NCBI GenBank assembly: GCA_947561715.1
Contig: OX387201.1
Coordinates: forward strand, 9,066,001-9,130,000
Direction of reading: 5' to 3'
Length of the DNA stretch: 64,000 bases
Source: Ascidia mentula
Taxonomy: Eukaryota > Chordata > Ascidiacea > Phlebobranchia > Ascidiidae
The position numbers and the translations under genes are program-made. The notes beneath the pieces were generated by a model that did not search any database, was not told where the DNA came from, and worked only from the letters and a program-made list of their open reading frames with translations. The number at the start of each line of letters is the position of its first letter. Position 1 is the stretch's first letter. Below, one piece after another: positions 39,301 through 54,300 of this stretch.

Positions 39301-42300
39301 ATTTTCTTAAATTTGTCGTTCATTGGTAAATTTAGAAACAAAACGCTGCATTTCTGGAACTTGCAAACAAACTATTGCGTATCCAACACAACGGTGAAAA
39401 CCTACCTGTTGGAAAGAGCCTCCACTGACCCAAGGGCTCGTAAAAGAAGAGTTCGTAGGTCGGCACTGGAAGCACAGATGAGGGAAGCTCGACCTACAAG
39501 AAGTTACGTCATATCAACAACAACAAGTAATGATACAATAAATTCTCTACAAAGTTTTTTGGCCCCACACAGTACCTGCTTGTACACTGGTCGGTAAGCA
39601 TTGTATCCGACATGACGATATTCGCCTGAAACGAGCAGCAGGGTCAAGGATTGCGAGGAGGAATCCGAACCCGAAACAACAACTGGTTCAACTTTGCCTA
39701 AAAAGCAACGAAATTTAGTCATGGAGAGAGATATTTGTATGAGAAGAGTTAGGGAAAGTTACCGGTGTAATTTTGAGGCTTGCCCTGTGTTGACCACTTA
39801 GTGAAGAACCCAGCCTTGAATAAGTCAGAATCGGATTCAAACAGGAAAACTACCGTAGAACTGTTTATCTCGAATACACCTTAAAGTATGAAGATATGTT
39901 ATAACAACTAACAAAAGTAGATGTGTTAGGCAACAAGATAAAACTGTAGGACAAAAAACTTGTTGCCGTTCAATGAATGTTCAATAACACCAAAAACATA
40001 CAAACCTATGTAAAATTTTATATTTTTGTGAATAAACATGCAGGATTTTTATAATCGTGTGAAATAAAATATATGAAAGAACCATATAGATAATGCAATA
40101 AAACTTCACTTTTCGATATTCATTCGCATATTTGTCAACCATTTTTAGATGTTTTACCTCCAGATTTGTTGCCAGTCAAGCGCATGAACACATTCCGGGG
40201 ATCAATCCCATCCCGATAAATTGTCACAAAGTCGTAATCCTGCTCCAACGCAAAAGTGTCGAATTCAATGAGAATAGATTGTCCGGGAGCGGCAATAATG
40301 CGATATGCACATCTGTCCAAAACAATATCCCAATAATATTTGCGACGTACAAAGAACTTTCCTGAATGTGAAACTTACAAAAAATATAAAAACAGTAATT
40401 TCTATAGACGGAGTTGCACAAATCTGCTCAAAATATTCTGCATACAAAAATGTAAAGCGAAACATACGTCTGGTCTGGGGGGTAGAAGGACGGCCACCCG
40501 GGACTTGCGAACGTGCCCTGATTGGCTCCATAAAATGTTCCCCCGCATATACCCGGTTGCTGATGAACCGGTAAAGTCAAATCTGCAATAACAAACGCAC
40601 TGTTTGCCCAGCAGTTTCCTTTAAAATATTTAACAGTTCAAGGACGATTTATTTGGAAAGTTACTTAATATCTGTTGATAATGGTATTGCCTACTCATGT
40701 TTGTATATTGGTTGATCCACCCGATGAAGTATTGAACGTTTGCAAAAACATCTGGTTTTTTGATCTCGGCGCACCCGATACTCCAACTGATGACACCCGC
40801 CAAATGCCATTGCCCGTCGTCCGATTCGCACACCAGGGGTCCACCGCTGTCACCCTTAAGTATATCCAAAAACATTTTATTAAAAAAAAATAATATCAAA
40901 AGGTGTATCCAGTGCACTGCTCACGTGACATATGCCTTTGGTACCGGTCTTGGGGTAACCTGCGCATATCATGCGTGACGATATTTTGTTGTTGTAGTTT
41001 TGATTGCAATCGGATCGAGAAAGTATCGGGGTTCGGGCATTGAAGAGATTTAAAGGATTTTCACCGTGGTCCTCCAGGTAGCCGTAACCGGCAATGTAGC
41101 ACATATCGCCTGCGCATTAGCTTCAGTTTAAACCAGAGTTGTACTGCATGCTGAAGATTTTGAAAAGTATGTTTCAAATGAGCTCATACCTGGCCTGAAC
41201 CGTATGTTGCCACTGGGCAGACAAGCAGGGCTAATATACTTCGTGAACTTGACAGTCCTGTCCAATTCAAGCAATGCGATATCCCAATCTGGTATCTCGG
41301 CCGAGTCGTTGTAGTTCCTTTAAACGAGAAACAAAATATGAAATACGCTTACTAAGCAATTTTAATACAAACTATCACTAAGCATTGAAACAAAACCACT
41401 GATACTCACTCGTGACTAACAGCATCTATGACAGAAAACGTCATGGCGCCGCTGTCCAGCGGATCAAGGTCGTTTGTGCCAAGAATGACCTTGAACTCTA
41501 ATGCTGGTTTCATATCAAAACAATGCGCAGCCGTGATCACGTGGCGATCGGATATCAGGGTTCCGCCGCAAAGGTGAACTCCTCCCCCCTACAAACATAA
41601 TAGCGTCAGTCGTGTTGTAGTTCTATACGCAGAATATGTCGATTTATAACGTGAAGGATGTTACAACTGTATGATGCGTGTCGCCAACTACATAGTTGTA
41701 ACATCCTATACTTCACTTTCCATTGAAAAAACTGAACTGCGATTTCAAGGCGAATTTGACTGTGTTATGATGCAGTAAAAATAAACCAGAAATCCAAACT
41801 TTCGCAATGTTACCTGCAGAGAGGCGATCCACGGCCAATAACCACGGGGTGTTTTGTTTCCACCAACGATTTTAAGGATTGGTTTTCTTGCTTGAGGTCG
41901 TTCTATCGATCTCACCCCGCACTGATATGGAACACAATCGGCGACCCACACTGAACCGGATGAACAATGGCCGACGCCTAAAATGTATGCGAAATGTAAC
42001 AAAAAGGAATAGACATTTAGGAAAAAGAATGTAACGTTGGGACAGAAATAGTTATGAAAGTTTTATTATCCATTTTTTGTTTTTTTAATTTCTGATAAGC
42101 CAGGGATTTTAACCCAGGATATCCTGGCCAGGAATTCCAATCAGGTTTATCCAAAAAAGGCTACCTTGTGCAGGAAATCCAAAGGTCCCATCTACCGGCG
42201 AAGCAAGATGGCCCTGGAGGTATTGAGGATCTGAGACATAAGCAAAAGAAACAAGTTTGAAAAAAACTCCTTAAATAGAGCTGATTTGTTCCTTCACATA

Positions 42301-45300
42301 CACTGATCTGTGAGGTTTGTGGCGATGCGATAATGCGAGAAACCAACGAGTTTCTTTGGAAGGGAAATGAATCTCAACGGTTGCATGGCTTTCGAGTATC
42401 CGAGCTGTTGGCAAGCCGCGTTAGCTACGTCAAGGGTGACGTCATCCCCGCACAGGAGTGAGAATTTTCCGTTCAGCCTTCGTACTTCAAGCAACTGCGA
42501 GTATGGAAACAAATGACTTTTTTTACATCTAAATGTACTACGTACTTTTGCGACTATATCGATAGTTACCACGCTGAAATGAAGCAAAGTTGGACACGAC
42601 GTAGCACTCACTTTTTCGCCAAATAAGTTTGACGTCCGCGTGCAGTTCGCTTCGTCGCTCGCATCCGGACACCCGACTTTTCCATCGCACTGGTAGTTAT
42701 CGGTCAGACACGTGAGGTCCGGACACACGAACTTACAGTGAGTCGGATCGACGATCGTCACGTTCAACTTGATCGCCGGTAAAACGATTTTTCTTGGAAG
42801 AAAATAGGTTGTATTTTGATGAAAACTGATTCTTCGGCCAAGGGCTCGGCTTACCGGTTGAAAGTAAGGGTGATGGTAACTTCGCTTTCGTCGATAAGGA
42901 TTGTAGAAGGTTTCGAAAACAAGTTTTGCTGGAAGACTTTGGACGCTTCCGGGAATATCAGGGCATCAGCAATCGGAGAAAATCCTCTGTAGACTATCAA
43001 CTATAAAAAAACGACATTATAAATTTGAATTTTGTTTGTCAATTCATAGTACCGCAATTTGTTGTGTTGTTGGTATATAAACAATCATAGGCTAAAAACA
43101 ATGCAAAAATCTACTGAAAACCTTTCAGAACTATTTGTTTGTTGCACTGAAATATGTGACAATTTGCATTTATTTAAGATCGTATTTTAATTAAAAATAC
43201 TGCATTTTACTTAAATAAGTTTTATTCAACTTAGGACCAAACATACGCATCCTTAATTATACACTCTAGTAACCAGTTCCTCAAACTCATATACCATAAA
43301 TTTATCCTTCTTTGAGCGCAGAGACGGCCCAATATCCAGAAGAACTTGCTTTCCAGGTTTGCCGTGTACTCTCCAAAAACACTGTTTGCCGTACACTGGA
43401 TGATCGTTGGTTTTGTTCATGAGCAACATCGTGTGAGGATCGAAAACGTCAGCAATTGTACCACAATGTGAGGGACAGCCAATCTCATCCGACCTAAAAT
43501 CATAATCATCAAAATGCAATCTACAAGAAAACATTTAAATAGTGTTTAAATACTGACATTGCAGCAATCAACAAAACAAATATTTTTGAGTAGAAAGTCT
43601 TTATAAATCACAACGTTCTTCTTCTTTCTACTCATTAAAAAAAACATTTCAGTGAAATTACCAATCTCCGCAGTGGTTGAGGCCGTCACACATCTGGTCC
43701 GGGTGAACACATCTTCCATTTAAACACTGAACCCCGTTGTTGCATTTACCACCTCGTTCAACCTGCGAGCACGGGAGTGTGTCGACCGCCATTGAGTTTA
43801 ACCAAACGCCTTCCAGACCTTGTAGAACTGAACAGAAAAAAATGTAACCTTCAAACCGTTATCCATAGCAAACTGAAGTATCGTCATTTGAACAACAATA
43901 TAGAAGACTAAAAAAAAAGAATAATTCCAAATTCAATACTAATAAACATCACTTAAGTACGATTCCTTACCAATAACGAACAAGTTTTCGGTTGCTAAAG
44001 AGATTGATGAATTGACCTCGACTTTTAATGTAAGCCACGGTCTGACACTCGCAACTTGGGTGAGTACGTGTGTTCTTATTGTGGCTGCGTCAAAGTCCTG
44101 AATTCCTCGTACGCCGACTGTGATCCTTCCTTGACGAGTTCTTTGCCTGCCGAGAACCAAATATGAGTATATAGTATCGCAAGCAAGACTGTGAAATAAC
44201 CGTTATACGTTACACAGTGTTAACTTTTTCTGTTAAAAGTTAATCGATTCAAAACATATAAATAACTTGGATTCGATACCAGTGAACCTAACTTGTCCAA
44301 TGAAATAAAGTATAATAAAATATTAACTGGATCTGGTGCAACTAGCAGGTCGTCAATCGTACACCATGTCATAAAAGCAGTGTTTCCATGCAAAGTTTAG
44401 ACAGTAACCATAACGTATTTAACTTTCTATTGCGGTGTAAATTTGATAGAGGGATTCGTGACGTTTCTTGCTACCTGTATTCAACAGACAGACAGTAAAC
44501 AGGGTAATAATTGCTGATCGCCGGCAGACTTGGACTCTCGACGATAGGAGGAAATCCGAATTGAAAATCTGTGGGCGTGTAACTGATCACTCCCGACGAC
44601 TCTGGTCTGGATTTGATGATAATCGGGTCGCTTCGTCTTCTCTCGTACAAAGGCTGAATCGTTTCGTGTTGCACTTCGCCTGTTCCAGATTTTGTATAAA
44701 AAATTATTTTCACGATTAAGAAAAATATTTCGGTTCATGAAAAATATTCTGTAATGTATGAGCTCAGTAGCAACAAGCACAAGTAGCAAATGACATACGC
44801 ACAATGTTGTCGACAATTACGTTTTATTATATTTTTAGCCACAACAACTTTGAGTGCTATTCACTACATGTTCAGCGCAGAACACAATGTTCGGTTTCCT
44901 GCAACTATAGCATTATAGTTTGAAAAGACTTCATGCTGAAAATATTGATATACAAAGAAAGGTTCTGTTTGTCAAAATTCTTTGAACATACCAAACACGA
45001 AGAATGAGTTTGCGTCGAGGTTCGAGTCATCAAATCCAGTCACGTAGGACTGTGGGCGAGCACAGGGGATGTGGTTGATAGTCACGTTGTCCATCGCTAC
45101 AAAACCAGCATCGGATGCTCGTTTCATCACAGAAAAGACCAAGTCGTACCTGAGTGAACAAAGACATTTTGTCAGGTTGTATTTCAGGATCGGTGAGAAT
45201 GAAATGAGTAAACTCACTTGATATCGGACGCAGGAATATTCACTAACGCCTCATTCCAACTTTTGGGCTTCCCGACGGCTTCCCACAAATCAAATTCTCG

Positions 45301-48300
45301 ATTTACACTCAACGTGAAGGACTCCAGCGGCAAACCGACCATGTAATAACTAGAAACATGAAATAACGCAACGTAGTATCGGAAGTTCTAAGATCAACCA
45401 GCACGTGAACACCGGCACAAATAGATGTAACTTTTTAATGTGGAAAAATCTCAGGTCGAACAGTGCACGTTGCAGGTTAGAGGTTTATCGCACCTGAAAG
45501 TCAGACACCACCGGTCAAACTGCGATTCCGGTTCCATCCGGCTTTTTCCGGTGGCTTGACGAGGCCCTGTTCCTCTGGCGATCGGGATTGAGAAAGTCGA
45601 AGTTGTTTCCTCGGTTCCGGTACCGTCAAAGAACAAAAATCTGTTCGGCTCCATGAGTAGGCGGTTCTCAGGGGAGAAGTCAATCACTTTTTGAGGGATT
45701 GTAAAATTGCACTCGTAGTAGATGGGTGAGAAATAGGGGTGACCTCCGTTGTGATGGGGGCCGAAGATGCCCTTTGCAACATGCTCGAAGAAGTCGATAC
45801 GCCTGTATCCGAATACACCTAAAAACAGGGATGCAGGTTGATTGTGTTGCTTAAACGGAGGTAATGCTTGTTTTGTGTTTTTGTTAACTTTGGGGGACAC
45901 AAAAATGCTGTTCGTGAATGGTAGTTTTTGCGCCCACCAAAGCAGAAAACTGTATGTTAAAATTGAATCAAATGGAAACTTGGCACTTTAAAACCTTTAA
46001 AAGTAGGTATAATAAAATTTGTAAGGCAAAAACAGATCATCTGAGGACTTAGAAAAAGTTTAAATCGTACCTTGACAGTGGATGTACTCCCCAACCCGAT
46101 GAGCGTAATCATCAGCTCCGACGAACTCGCAGTGGTCTTCACCCGAGCCAAACCCGTCAGCAACATTACGGAACACGCCATGGAGAGTTTCGCTGAGGTA
46201 AATCTTGTACCTGTAAAAATGTGGTTGGTTATTTTATATTTTCTACTTTCCTGAATTTACAATCTCGCACCTTGTCGAACTGCAGAGCACGATGCCAGTG
46301 AACTTGGGGGCTCCGAAAGACGATATTTGACGAACGAGTTTAACGCCGTCGCACTCACTGCAGCCCGGTGTGTCGTCGAGTTCAAAATCAAAGTAAAACC
46401 ATTCTGGACCGAGTTCCTCCACCGGATTCTGAACAATTAAATTGTGTGGGGTTGGGAATTACGACTCTTCAAACATTACAACGAATTTACAAAACTGTAT
46501 TTGTAATAAAAATTTGGTCTGCCTTTACTGGAGATATGAAATACATAACATGCGTCAAACCTCATCCAGAATCTCGTGACTCGATTTTTCAAAGACCAGC
46601 GATCCCTTATTAAAAACAGGAAGCACTTCTGATAATATTGACCACTTGGAATCCTTCTTGTTTGCTGCAAAACAGTTCATTATACATAACTTATACATCA
46701 CAAATCTTTATTGAGCAAATCTTTATTATCCTTGTAGCAAACGTAATTACGCACAGAAGTTGATCCTTACTGTAAACGCTAAGCCAGTGGTTCTTCACCG
46801 TTGTCAGCGTCCCTTTAAAATTACCAAATATTTTTCTCTATTGGAAGCATTTTATCCCCACTTTACTATTTTATGGAACAGATTTCGCACCCCTTACCAC
46901 CTCCGATATGAACCATTTCGCAAATCAATAAACTAACACAAGATTTGCCCGACAACAGTCTATGTCTGCACTGTTTCAATTTTGATGTCAGTTCTAATCA
47001 GAGCAAAGCAATGTCCCTTACCCCCTTCGAAGCCACACGCACTTTGATCGAACGTACAAGAATGACTGACGTTGCAAAGGCCGTCACGAACGATGACATC
47101 ATCAAGAGCAACATCGCTGCGAAAATCTTTTCCTCGTACCGCTTGAAACACAAGCTGCAAACACGATAAATTTTACATGACAAAGTCGGTTTGATGTATT
47201 TCGCCATCTCCTCAAAATTATGTTACCTGGTAGAGGCCGTGGCGATTAATTGACACAGAGGCTTGTTTCCAAAAGACGCCTTGATTTCCAGTGGATCTCC
47301 ACATCGTCTCCGTGTTATTTGCGCCTTTGTCCATCGCGGACAACGACAAGCTTCCCATTCCTTCTCCAAACATATGATAAGAGAACCTGAGACACAAGCA
47401 GCAAAGTGGTAAACACGCTATATCGTTTTACCAACAAAACCACTTCGGTTAATTAAATACAATTTCTGTTATCAAATGCACACTCCCTATAGTTGTGGCA
47501 TACTCGACGCAAACTGGAGCCCAAAACCACGTGGATATCAGGCTTGCTTTTGATCCTTCATCGTATTGGGTTGCTTCCGCTAAAATGTATGTACCTGCGA
47601 TAAAAATAATATCAATGAAACTAATCAGCAAAACACTTATCAATTCACCGAACTTTTGGATAAATCGTTTCCGTTTAATGTATTAATATTGAAAAACAAA
47701 TACAGGAAATATATTTAAGCAAGTTTGCAGTTTGATTAGGTAGCGTGGTTGTCTTACTGTTAACTCTTAGCATCGTGTGGTCCAGTATAGGGCCGGTCTT
47801 GTTTGAGGGTGTACGTCCATGCCATAAAATCCAGTCAAAATCATCGTCGGACGCCTGACTCCACAAACAGAAATCTTCTTCGAAATCGCATTTCTGCTCC
47901 TGCACCGGACAATTTACCTCGTCGGAACTGAAAAGGAAATTGTGGGTTGACTGGGAAAAATGATCCGTTGTGGAAAATCGTTGAAATTCGTTCTTTGAAA
48001 AAAAGTCCAAGTTTTTGTTTAACGAACAATATCATGCCAGTAAATAAATAAATAAGTTCATACACTCAGTGTAAAGCTGAAAATGCCGATCAAACAAACA
48101 TCTCTACAGATGTATTATATCAAGATATTAATCAATACTTCATCTGTATAGAGTTGTCTGGTTGATCGGCATTTTCAGCTTTGCACAAAAACTCCCGATA
48201 CAGTTATTTATCCACAGTTGCCAGGGTAGCATGTTACAAGCATAGATGCACTATGATTTGTATTCCTTTTTTATTTCTGCACTCAGTGACATCAGATCAC

Positions 48301-51300
48301 TTTGTTTCATTAACCCGTCTTTAAACCCTACCCATCTCTGCAGTCCAGACGGCCATCGCACACCACTGAATTCTCCACACAGCGGTATTGATTTTCACAG
48401 AGAAGCATTGAAGCGTCAGCGCACTCTTCTGGAGCGATCTGGCTCATCCGGCACATCTTGGAATCTTCGTCCTCACCGTTCGGACAGTCGTTTGTTCCGT
48501 CGCAGACTAGAATGGTGCTCACACATGCTTGAGTGCTGTGTTTGAAAACAAAAGAAGCAATCGTGGAAAACGTAAAAGGAGACATTGAATTACCGGAGGT
48601 AAATTTAAAGAATTGTGAAAGCCCCCAGGCAGTTCATCCTTAACATAAATAACTGAGGCGTTTATATACTTTCATATTTCTGTTATTACATCTAAGAAAA
48701 CGTTTCTGATCCATTTTGGCTGAGATGCCATTTAAGTATGATAAAATCTCCGACTAAGATTTATTTTTCAATGTATTCGGTATGGCATTCGTTTGTTGGC
48801 TAAATTATGCATATTTTTAGAAACCAATGATTAGTTTGCCAGCAAACGTACCGACCTGTTGGCACAGAGCGTTTCCCACGGGTGACACTGCCCGACGCAT
48901 GTTGAACTGGCAATCGACTGTGAAATGCAGACCTCTTCACAGGAATGCATGTTGCTTGAACAGAGAAACAAAGGGTCCTCTTCATTATCCATCAATGCTG
49001 AAACAAGAATCGCAATTCGATAAAACCACAATAAAATTACCAGAAGAATGTTGGTTAAAAAAGAAGCAAAATCGGTGATTGTGATTTCCAATAAAAATTT
49101 AAATATTTGGTTACTCACCATCCTCGTAAGCCTCGTAATCCTGGGTCGTGATGGACGTCAGGCCCGAAAGGGAACCGAGAACGAGAGAAAAACTCGATTC
49201 TTCACCGTACGAAGCATCCGACGGTATTCTGTCGAACTGGTAAATTTTGTGCTCAGCGCTCACAACAAACGTGTGGTTGTTCAGCAAAGTGAGCGACGTT
49301 GGCTGAATTCTTGTGTGAGGATCAGTTGATGGAGTCGTTGTCAAAACAACGCCGCCGTCCGAACTGAAAGGTTATTTTACAATGTTAACAGTGCACAACA
49401 AGATTTTCCGTTAGAGTAATATGTTTTCTCCCTTATCGGAATTCAAAAAAGAGTAACAAATCGATCAGCGTTAGTGAATGTGATCTTATTTTGTTGAAAC
49501 AGAGACATAAATTTCGCCTATTTAGCATCGTCAGTTTGTTATATTCAAATGGAACCATAATCATTTTCTCAGCATTTTTCTTATTTCTACCTCATAGAAT
49601 TAATAGAGGAGAACGAGGAGTCGACCCAAAGCAGACGCTTGTTTGGTTGAGAAAAGATAAGTGATTGAGGTCTGATGATGGGATCGGTGAGGAGGATTTT
49701 ACGGTTGCTTCCGTCCATGTCGCTTCGCTCAATGCGACCCCACAAATCCGCCCAAAAGAGGTTTCTGAACAGAGTTTATTGTGTTGGTATTTTTCTCACA
49801 CTTCCGAGAAAAAGCAGTTCTAACCCACAACCAATAACGTATTAGTTACGCTTATTACACACAGGGTGTTTACAACAACAAATACACCACAAGAGGGCGT
49901 AGGTAATCCGGATATCTTTAAAGGAAAAAACATCCTACCTTCCAACAGGATCCACAGCAAGGCCAATAGGAGTGTAGAGATATGTGGTGACGAGGCGTTT
50001 GTCTAAACTGATAGAAGTTACACCAGGGGTTGTGGTAGTGAGCCGGGCGACGCCAATGCTTCTGCCTGCAATATCGGTCCAGTACACGTTGTCGTCGTAC
50101 AGATCCAAGGCAAGGCCCACGGGCTGCAGTAAACCTGATGTCGCGGCGATAAAATAGCCATAATTAGACATTGGTTGGCAGGTACATGTTATCGGTGGTT
50201 TCTGAAATCAGATACCGCGGAGTTTTGCCCTGTTAAAGGCCTTGCTTATTTTGGAAAGCGGGTACTTAGCATGTTAAAGTCGAAATTACAATATACAATA
50301 AAATAGAGATATTGTGAGAATGAGAAAAGCGACGCGTAAAACACAAGTCATGGTAACCAAGCAACGTACCTGATACAATAGTTTTTGTGTTGGACGGACT
50401 GTCTACGTAGGTGGTCTTGATGCTTCTTGTTTTACGGTCGATCCATATTATCGAGTACGCCCAATAATTCTTGTTGTCAGCAACTGTATTGCGATTAACA
50501 GCTTTAGTCTTGTGGCGATGAAGGACAGCGTTCACCACTCCTCCCGGCGCAGACACCAACATCTGGAAAGATACAAACCTTTGACTAGGTGCGAAGAACA
50601 AGTGTCTTGCAATACGCTGTATGTTTGAGCAAGCATAAAAAAATTGAATTGGAAAAACCCAAATAAGTACCACGATAAGTTCTCTTTTTTCCAATATATG
50701 GATATATGTGTTTTTCATGCAGCTGCTCGTTTTGAATAATTTCGCATTTTTGTGTGGAAACTTTGTGGCTCTAACAAACTGTTTGTGGCTGTAAGTTTGG
50801 TCTAATGTATGTACCTGGGGTTCAGACTGTTCTGAAGTTGAAGACGAAACAGCGTAGACTCCGTCGGAGGTAGAAAGAATAAATGAACTTTCCAGAACTT
50901 TCGGCGGGGACTCCTCAGCTGAAAGCAATTCAAACAAATTTGTTGACAACGAAGATAAGGCACTTTGTGAAAAAGGCAACAAAGTTTCTACATTACAAAT
51001 TCGGCAAAAAATGTACGTTTTCCGAGTTACCTTCGCTGCAGCGGGCAAGTCGTGCGATCACAGGAGAACTTTTTACACCGTGACTTGCAGTTTTGCATCG
51101 AATAACATGAGGTGAACACGGAGCGAGGTTGGAGATAGTGAAAGGATAAGCATGAGTTGATCTTGTAGAGTTTCTCAGTCGTGACGATAAATCGTGTCTG
51201 AAACAATGAGTTTGAGAAGATCAGCCCAGACAAGTAGGTCGCGAGTTCCGAAGTAAGACCTTCGCAAATATCAAATCGAATGTAAAGCGAGCACATAGGT

Positions 51301-54300
51301 AATATTTATACCGTATAATGTAATATGTAAACATGGCTTTAATGTTCCTAAAGTTGGCTCTGCCAAATGTATCAGTGAGTTGAATGTTTGAATTTAAAAA
51401 GGGTTTCTCGAATCAGAAATAACAATGTGTAATTTATGACAAAGTTCTCATTGTGACAAAATTAACAAAGACCAAAGTCCAATAGAATGCAAATTTTTGT
51501 AAGGCAACAAAAATGGCGTAATAAAATTGGGATACAAGGTGGTCATGGCACCGGCTGGTTCATTACTTCAGCATAGATTTTTCTACATTGACAGTTTATA
51601 TGGAAAATGACTCACCTAACACTGAAGCGTCCATATGGTGACACAACCTCATAATCGATTCCATCGAATTCGCTAAGAGCTTGAATGAAAGTATTGATTC
51701 TTACCTCTGTTGAACTGACTCTTTGTACTTCGATTCTCCTCGGCGAAAGCGGTGCTGCGTATGAAAATATACAAGGTGGTGTTGGTGTCATTATGTGGTT
51801 AGTTTCAACTGCAGGTACTTTTTTGTTGAAGGTGGATAAGTAGACAGAGCTACACATTAGAATTATATGTTTAATGACCAGTTTCATCTTAATTTTTTTT
51901 TAAAAAGCACGTATTTTGTTAGACTTCGTCGCATTTACAATAATGGGTTAAGCCACCACTTCCCACATTACTGGCCTGCCAATATTTACTCAGATAAAAC
52001 CCAAATCACTTTTTCCCTCACTTACGAATTACAACATCAGTCCAACTTTGGGTGGAGATGTTATTGGATTGTGCAACTACCAATATCCTGTACTTCACAC
52101 CAGCCTTTGCGCCCGTGAAAAAGCGCTTTGTTGCAGTTGCAGGCATCGTAATAAGATGAGGTAATTCTGGTGAAATGAGTACCTGCATTTTTTTGGAAAA
52201 TGTTAGACGAGAGGTCACACGATGTGCGAAATGTATTTCACGTGTGAGGAAATCTAATCACATTCCTAAGGAGTCAGTCAAGGTGCAAAATTTCTACCAA
52301 CTCCGGTGATTTGAACCGAAAGTTTGGTTGACTGCAAAGTCACCGCAGCTGTGCTGATGAGATCTGATAGGTCGAAACAAAAGAGTCTTCTCTCTTTGTT
52401 TCACTTATTACCGCCTATCATAATACTGTTAAAATACAGTTGAATTTGTATTCTATTGTTGCTACAACGGCGTTGTGTTTGCTATTACTTAAATGGAACC
52501 ACTGAACGCTGTGTATTTGCATCGACATAGATGACTAACCGAATTTCGCTAAATAAAGACATTCGGATTTTCCCGAACCAACCTGGTAAACAGCGTTCCC
52601 CGCAATCCTCTCCCATTCCACCTCTATAGTAACATCAGTTGATGAAGGTAAACAATTACCGCGGGCCAAAACAACACCGGCCATCGCTCCGTACGTCAAC
52701 TAAACAGTAGGATTATATCAGGGATTATCGCGAGACAATCCTCATCACGAAATGAGCTTACCATTAGTTTTCCTTGAAGATCGCACGGCGGATCGGTTAT
52801 GAGGTTCGTTCGAAGGTTCGTTACTTTTTCTTGATCTGTAAAGAAGATGCATTAAGGAACACCATATACACGAGATACATGTATCAGCAGTTTCGGTCGC
52901 TACATTGCTTTTCTCTGTACTAATACTTTTAGCAGTCACCATGTAACCCAATGTACACTCGTTAAGAGTTGTGCAGCAAATGCATTACTATGTTGGAACG
53001 TTAATTGCGGCCTAAAGTTAAACCGCCAGTGTAGACATTTAACAGGGTATCCGCGTACAGTAAATAATTGCTTATCGCCCTATTGGCAGTTAAAATGGTG
53101 ATCTTAAATAAAGACCATTTAAATCACAGTGCACGTGCGCGATCTGAGCCAAAGCCAATTAATATCAATCCCAAAACAGGATTCACCAAACGATCAGTTT
53201 AGATCCTTTAGTGATTAGAGAGAGCGCGTCTAGCGGTCCACGGGCGTGCCGATAACATTGTGTTAGCGGGAAGTGGTATATACTCTACAAACAAAAATAT
53301 AGCGATGATTGATCTGCCGCCTTGACGACGCAGATAAAGAAGGTCTGAATGGAAACGCTGGCGACAGCTGCGAATTCCTTCACTAATGTCATAAACATAT
53401 CGAGGTAATTTACCTGTCGTGTACGTGAGCTGCCTTGTAAATTGCGATGTATTGCTGTAGACGGAGGTAATGGTGACGCTGTACTCAGTCGCTGGCGACA
53501 AACCGGATAAAATAATCATTCGCTCGCGGAGCGTAATTTGCAATGTCGCCTCCTTCGGCATTATGCTGACGTCAAAGCGGAGGGGAGGGGTATTTCCCGA
53601 TGCCGTGTGGATGGTGATTGTGTTAGTTCCGATTGTGGCGCTGCCGATGTTGAAATTTGGATCATTTGAAGGGGCGTCTGAAATGAAGCAAAACTTTTTT
53701 ATCGTTTTACGGTTTATGTTCATTTTTGCTTTGGATTGGATCGCTCGTTGCAATTTAGTTTTGTTACTTTGCAAAGCACGGATGAAGACAAAAATCGGAC
53801 TTGCGAAACTTTTTGCCTAAATATAGCCCAGAAGAAGCATGCATTTAACTTGATGTAATTAATTTTTTTTAACAAATTCAGACCCTGGTTGAATACTTGT
53901 TATGTTGATTTGTAGCAAAACAAAACCATCCATACTAGGCACAACGTTGGCTTTCTTTACAGCGTTCGTAAGAATTGTCTCGGGTTTGGAAAATTTGGTG
54001 CAAATCAGACTGAGAGCAAATTCAGATCCGTTTCCCGGGAGCTCGTTGGTATCACTCAGCATGATGACACTTTCCTGCAATGTGTAAAACAACCAGAAGG
54101 TTTTAAATTAACTTTGTTCACAGATTCGACTCGTTGGCTATCAGAGATGGAATCACAGTTACAAGGTACTTACATGATCAGGTTCTGACGTAATTGGAAG
54201 CAACTCTGAAGCAACCGCTTTATCCAAACCGATCGCAGCGATTCTGACTCCCGCTTGTCGTAATAACGTTGCCATTTCGATTGCGGGGTCTTTTGAGGCT

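Noticed and set aside
40582-40695. End of the giant gene after the active protease domain
   Set aside because: The next exon is a CUB domain in the correct phase and the protease exon has a proper donor, with no stop or poly(A) signal.
43253-43264. Stop codon after VTRVYN as the end of a gene
   Set aside because: A GT donor right after VTR joins in phase to the exon at 42855-43000, which completes the CUB domain.
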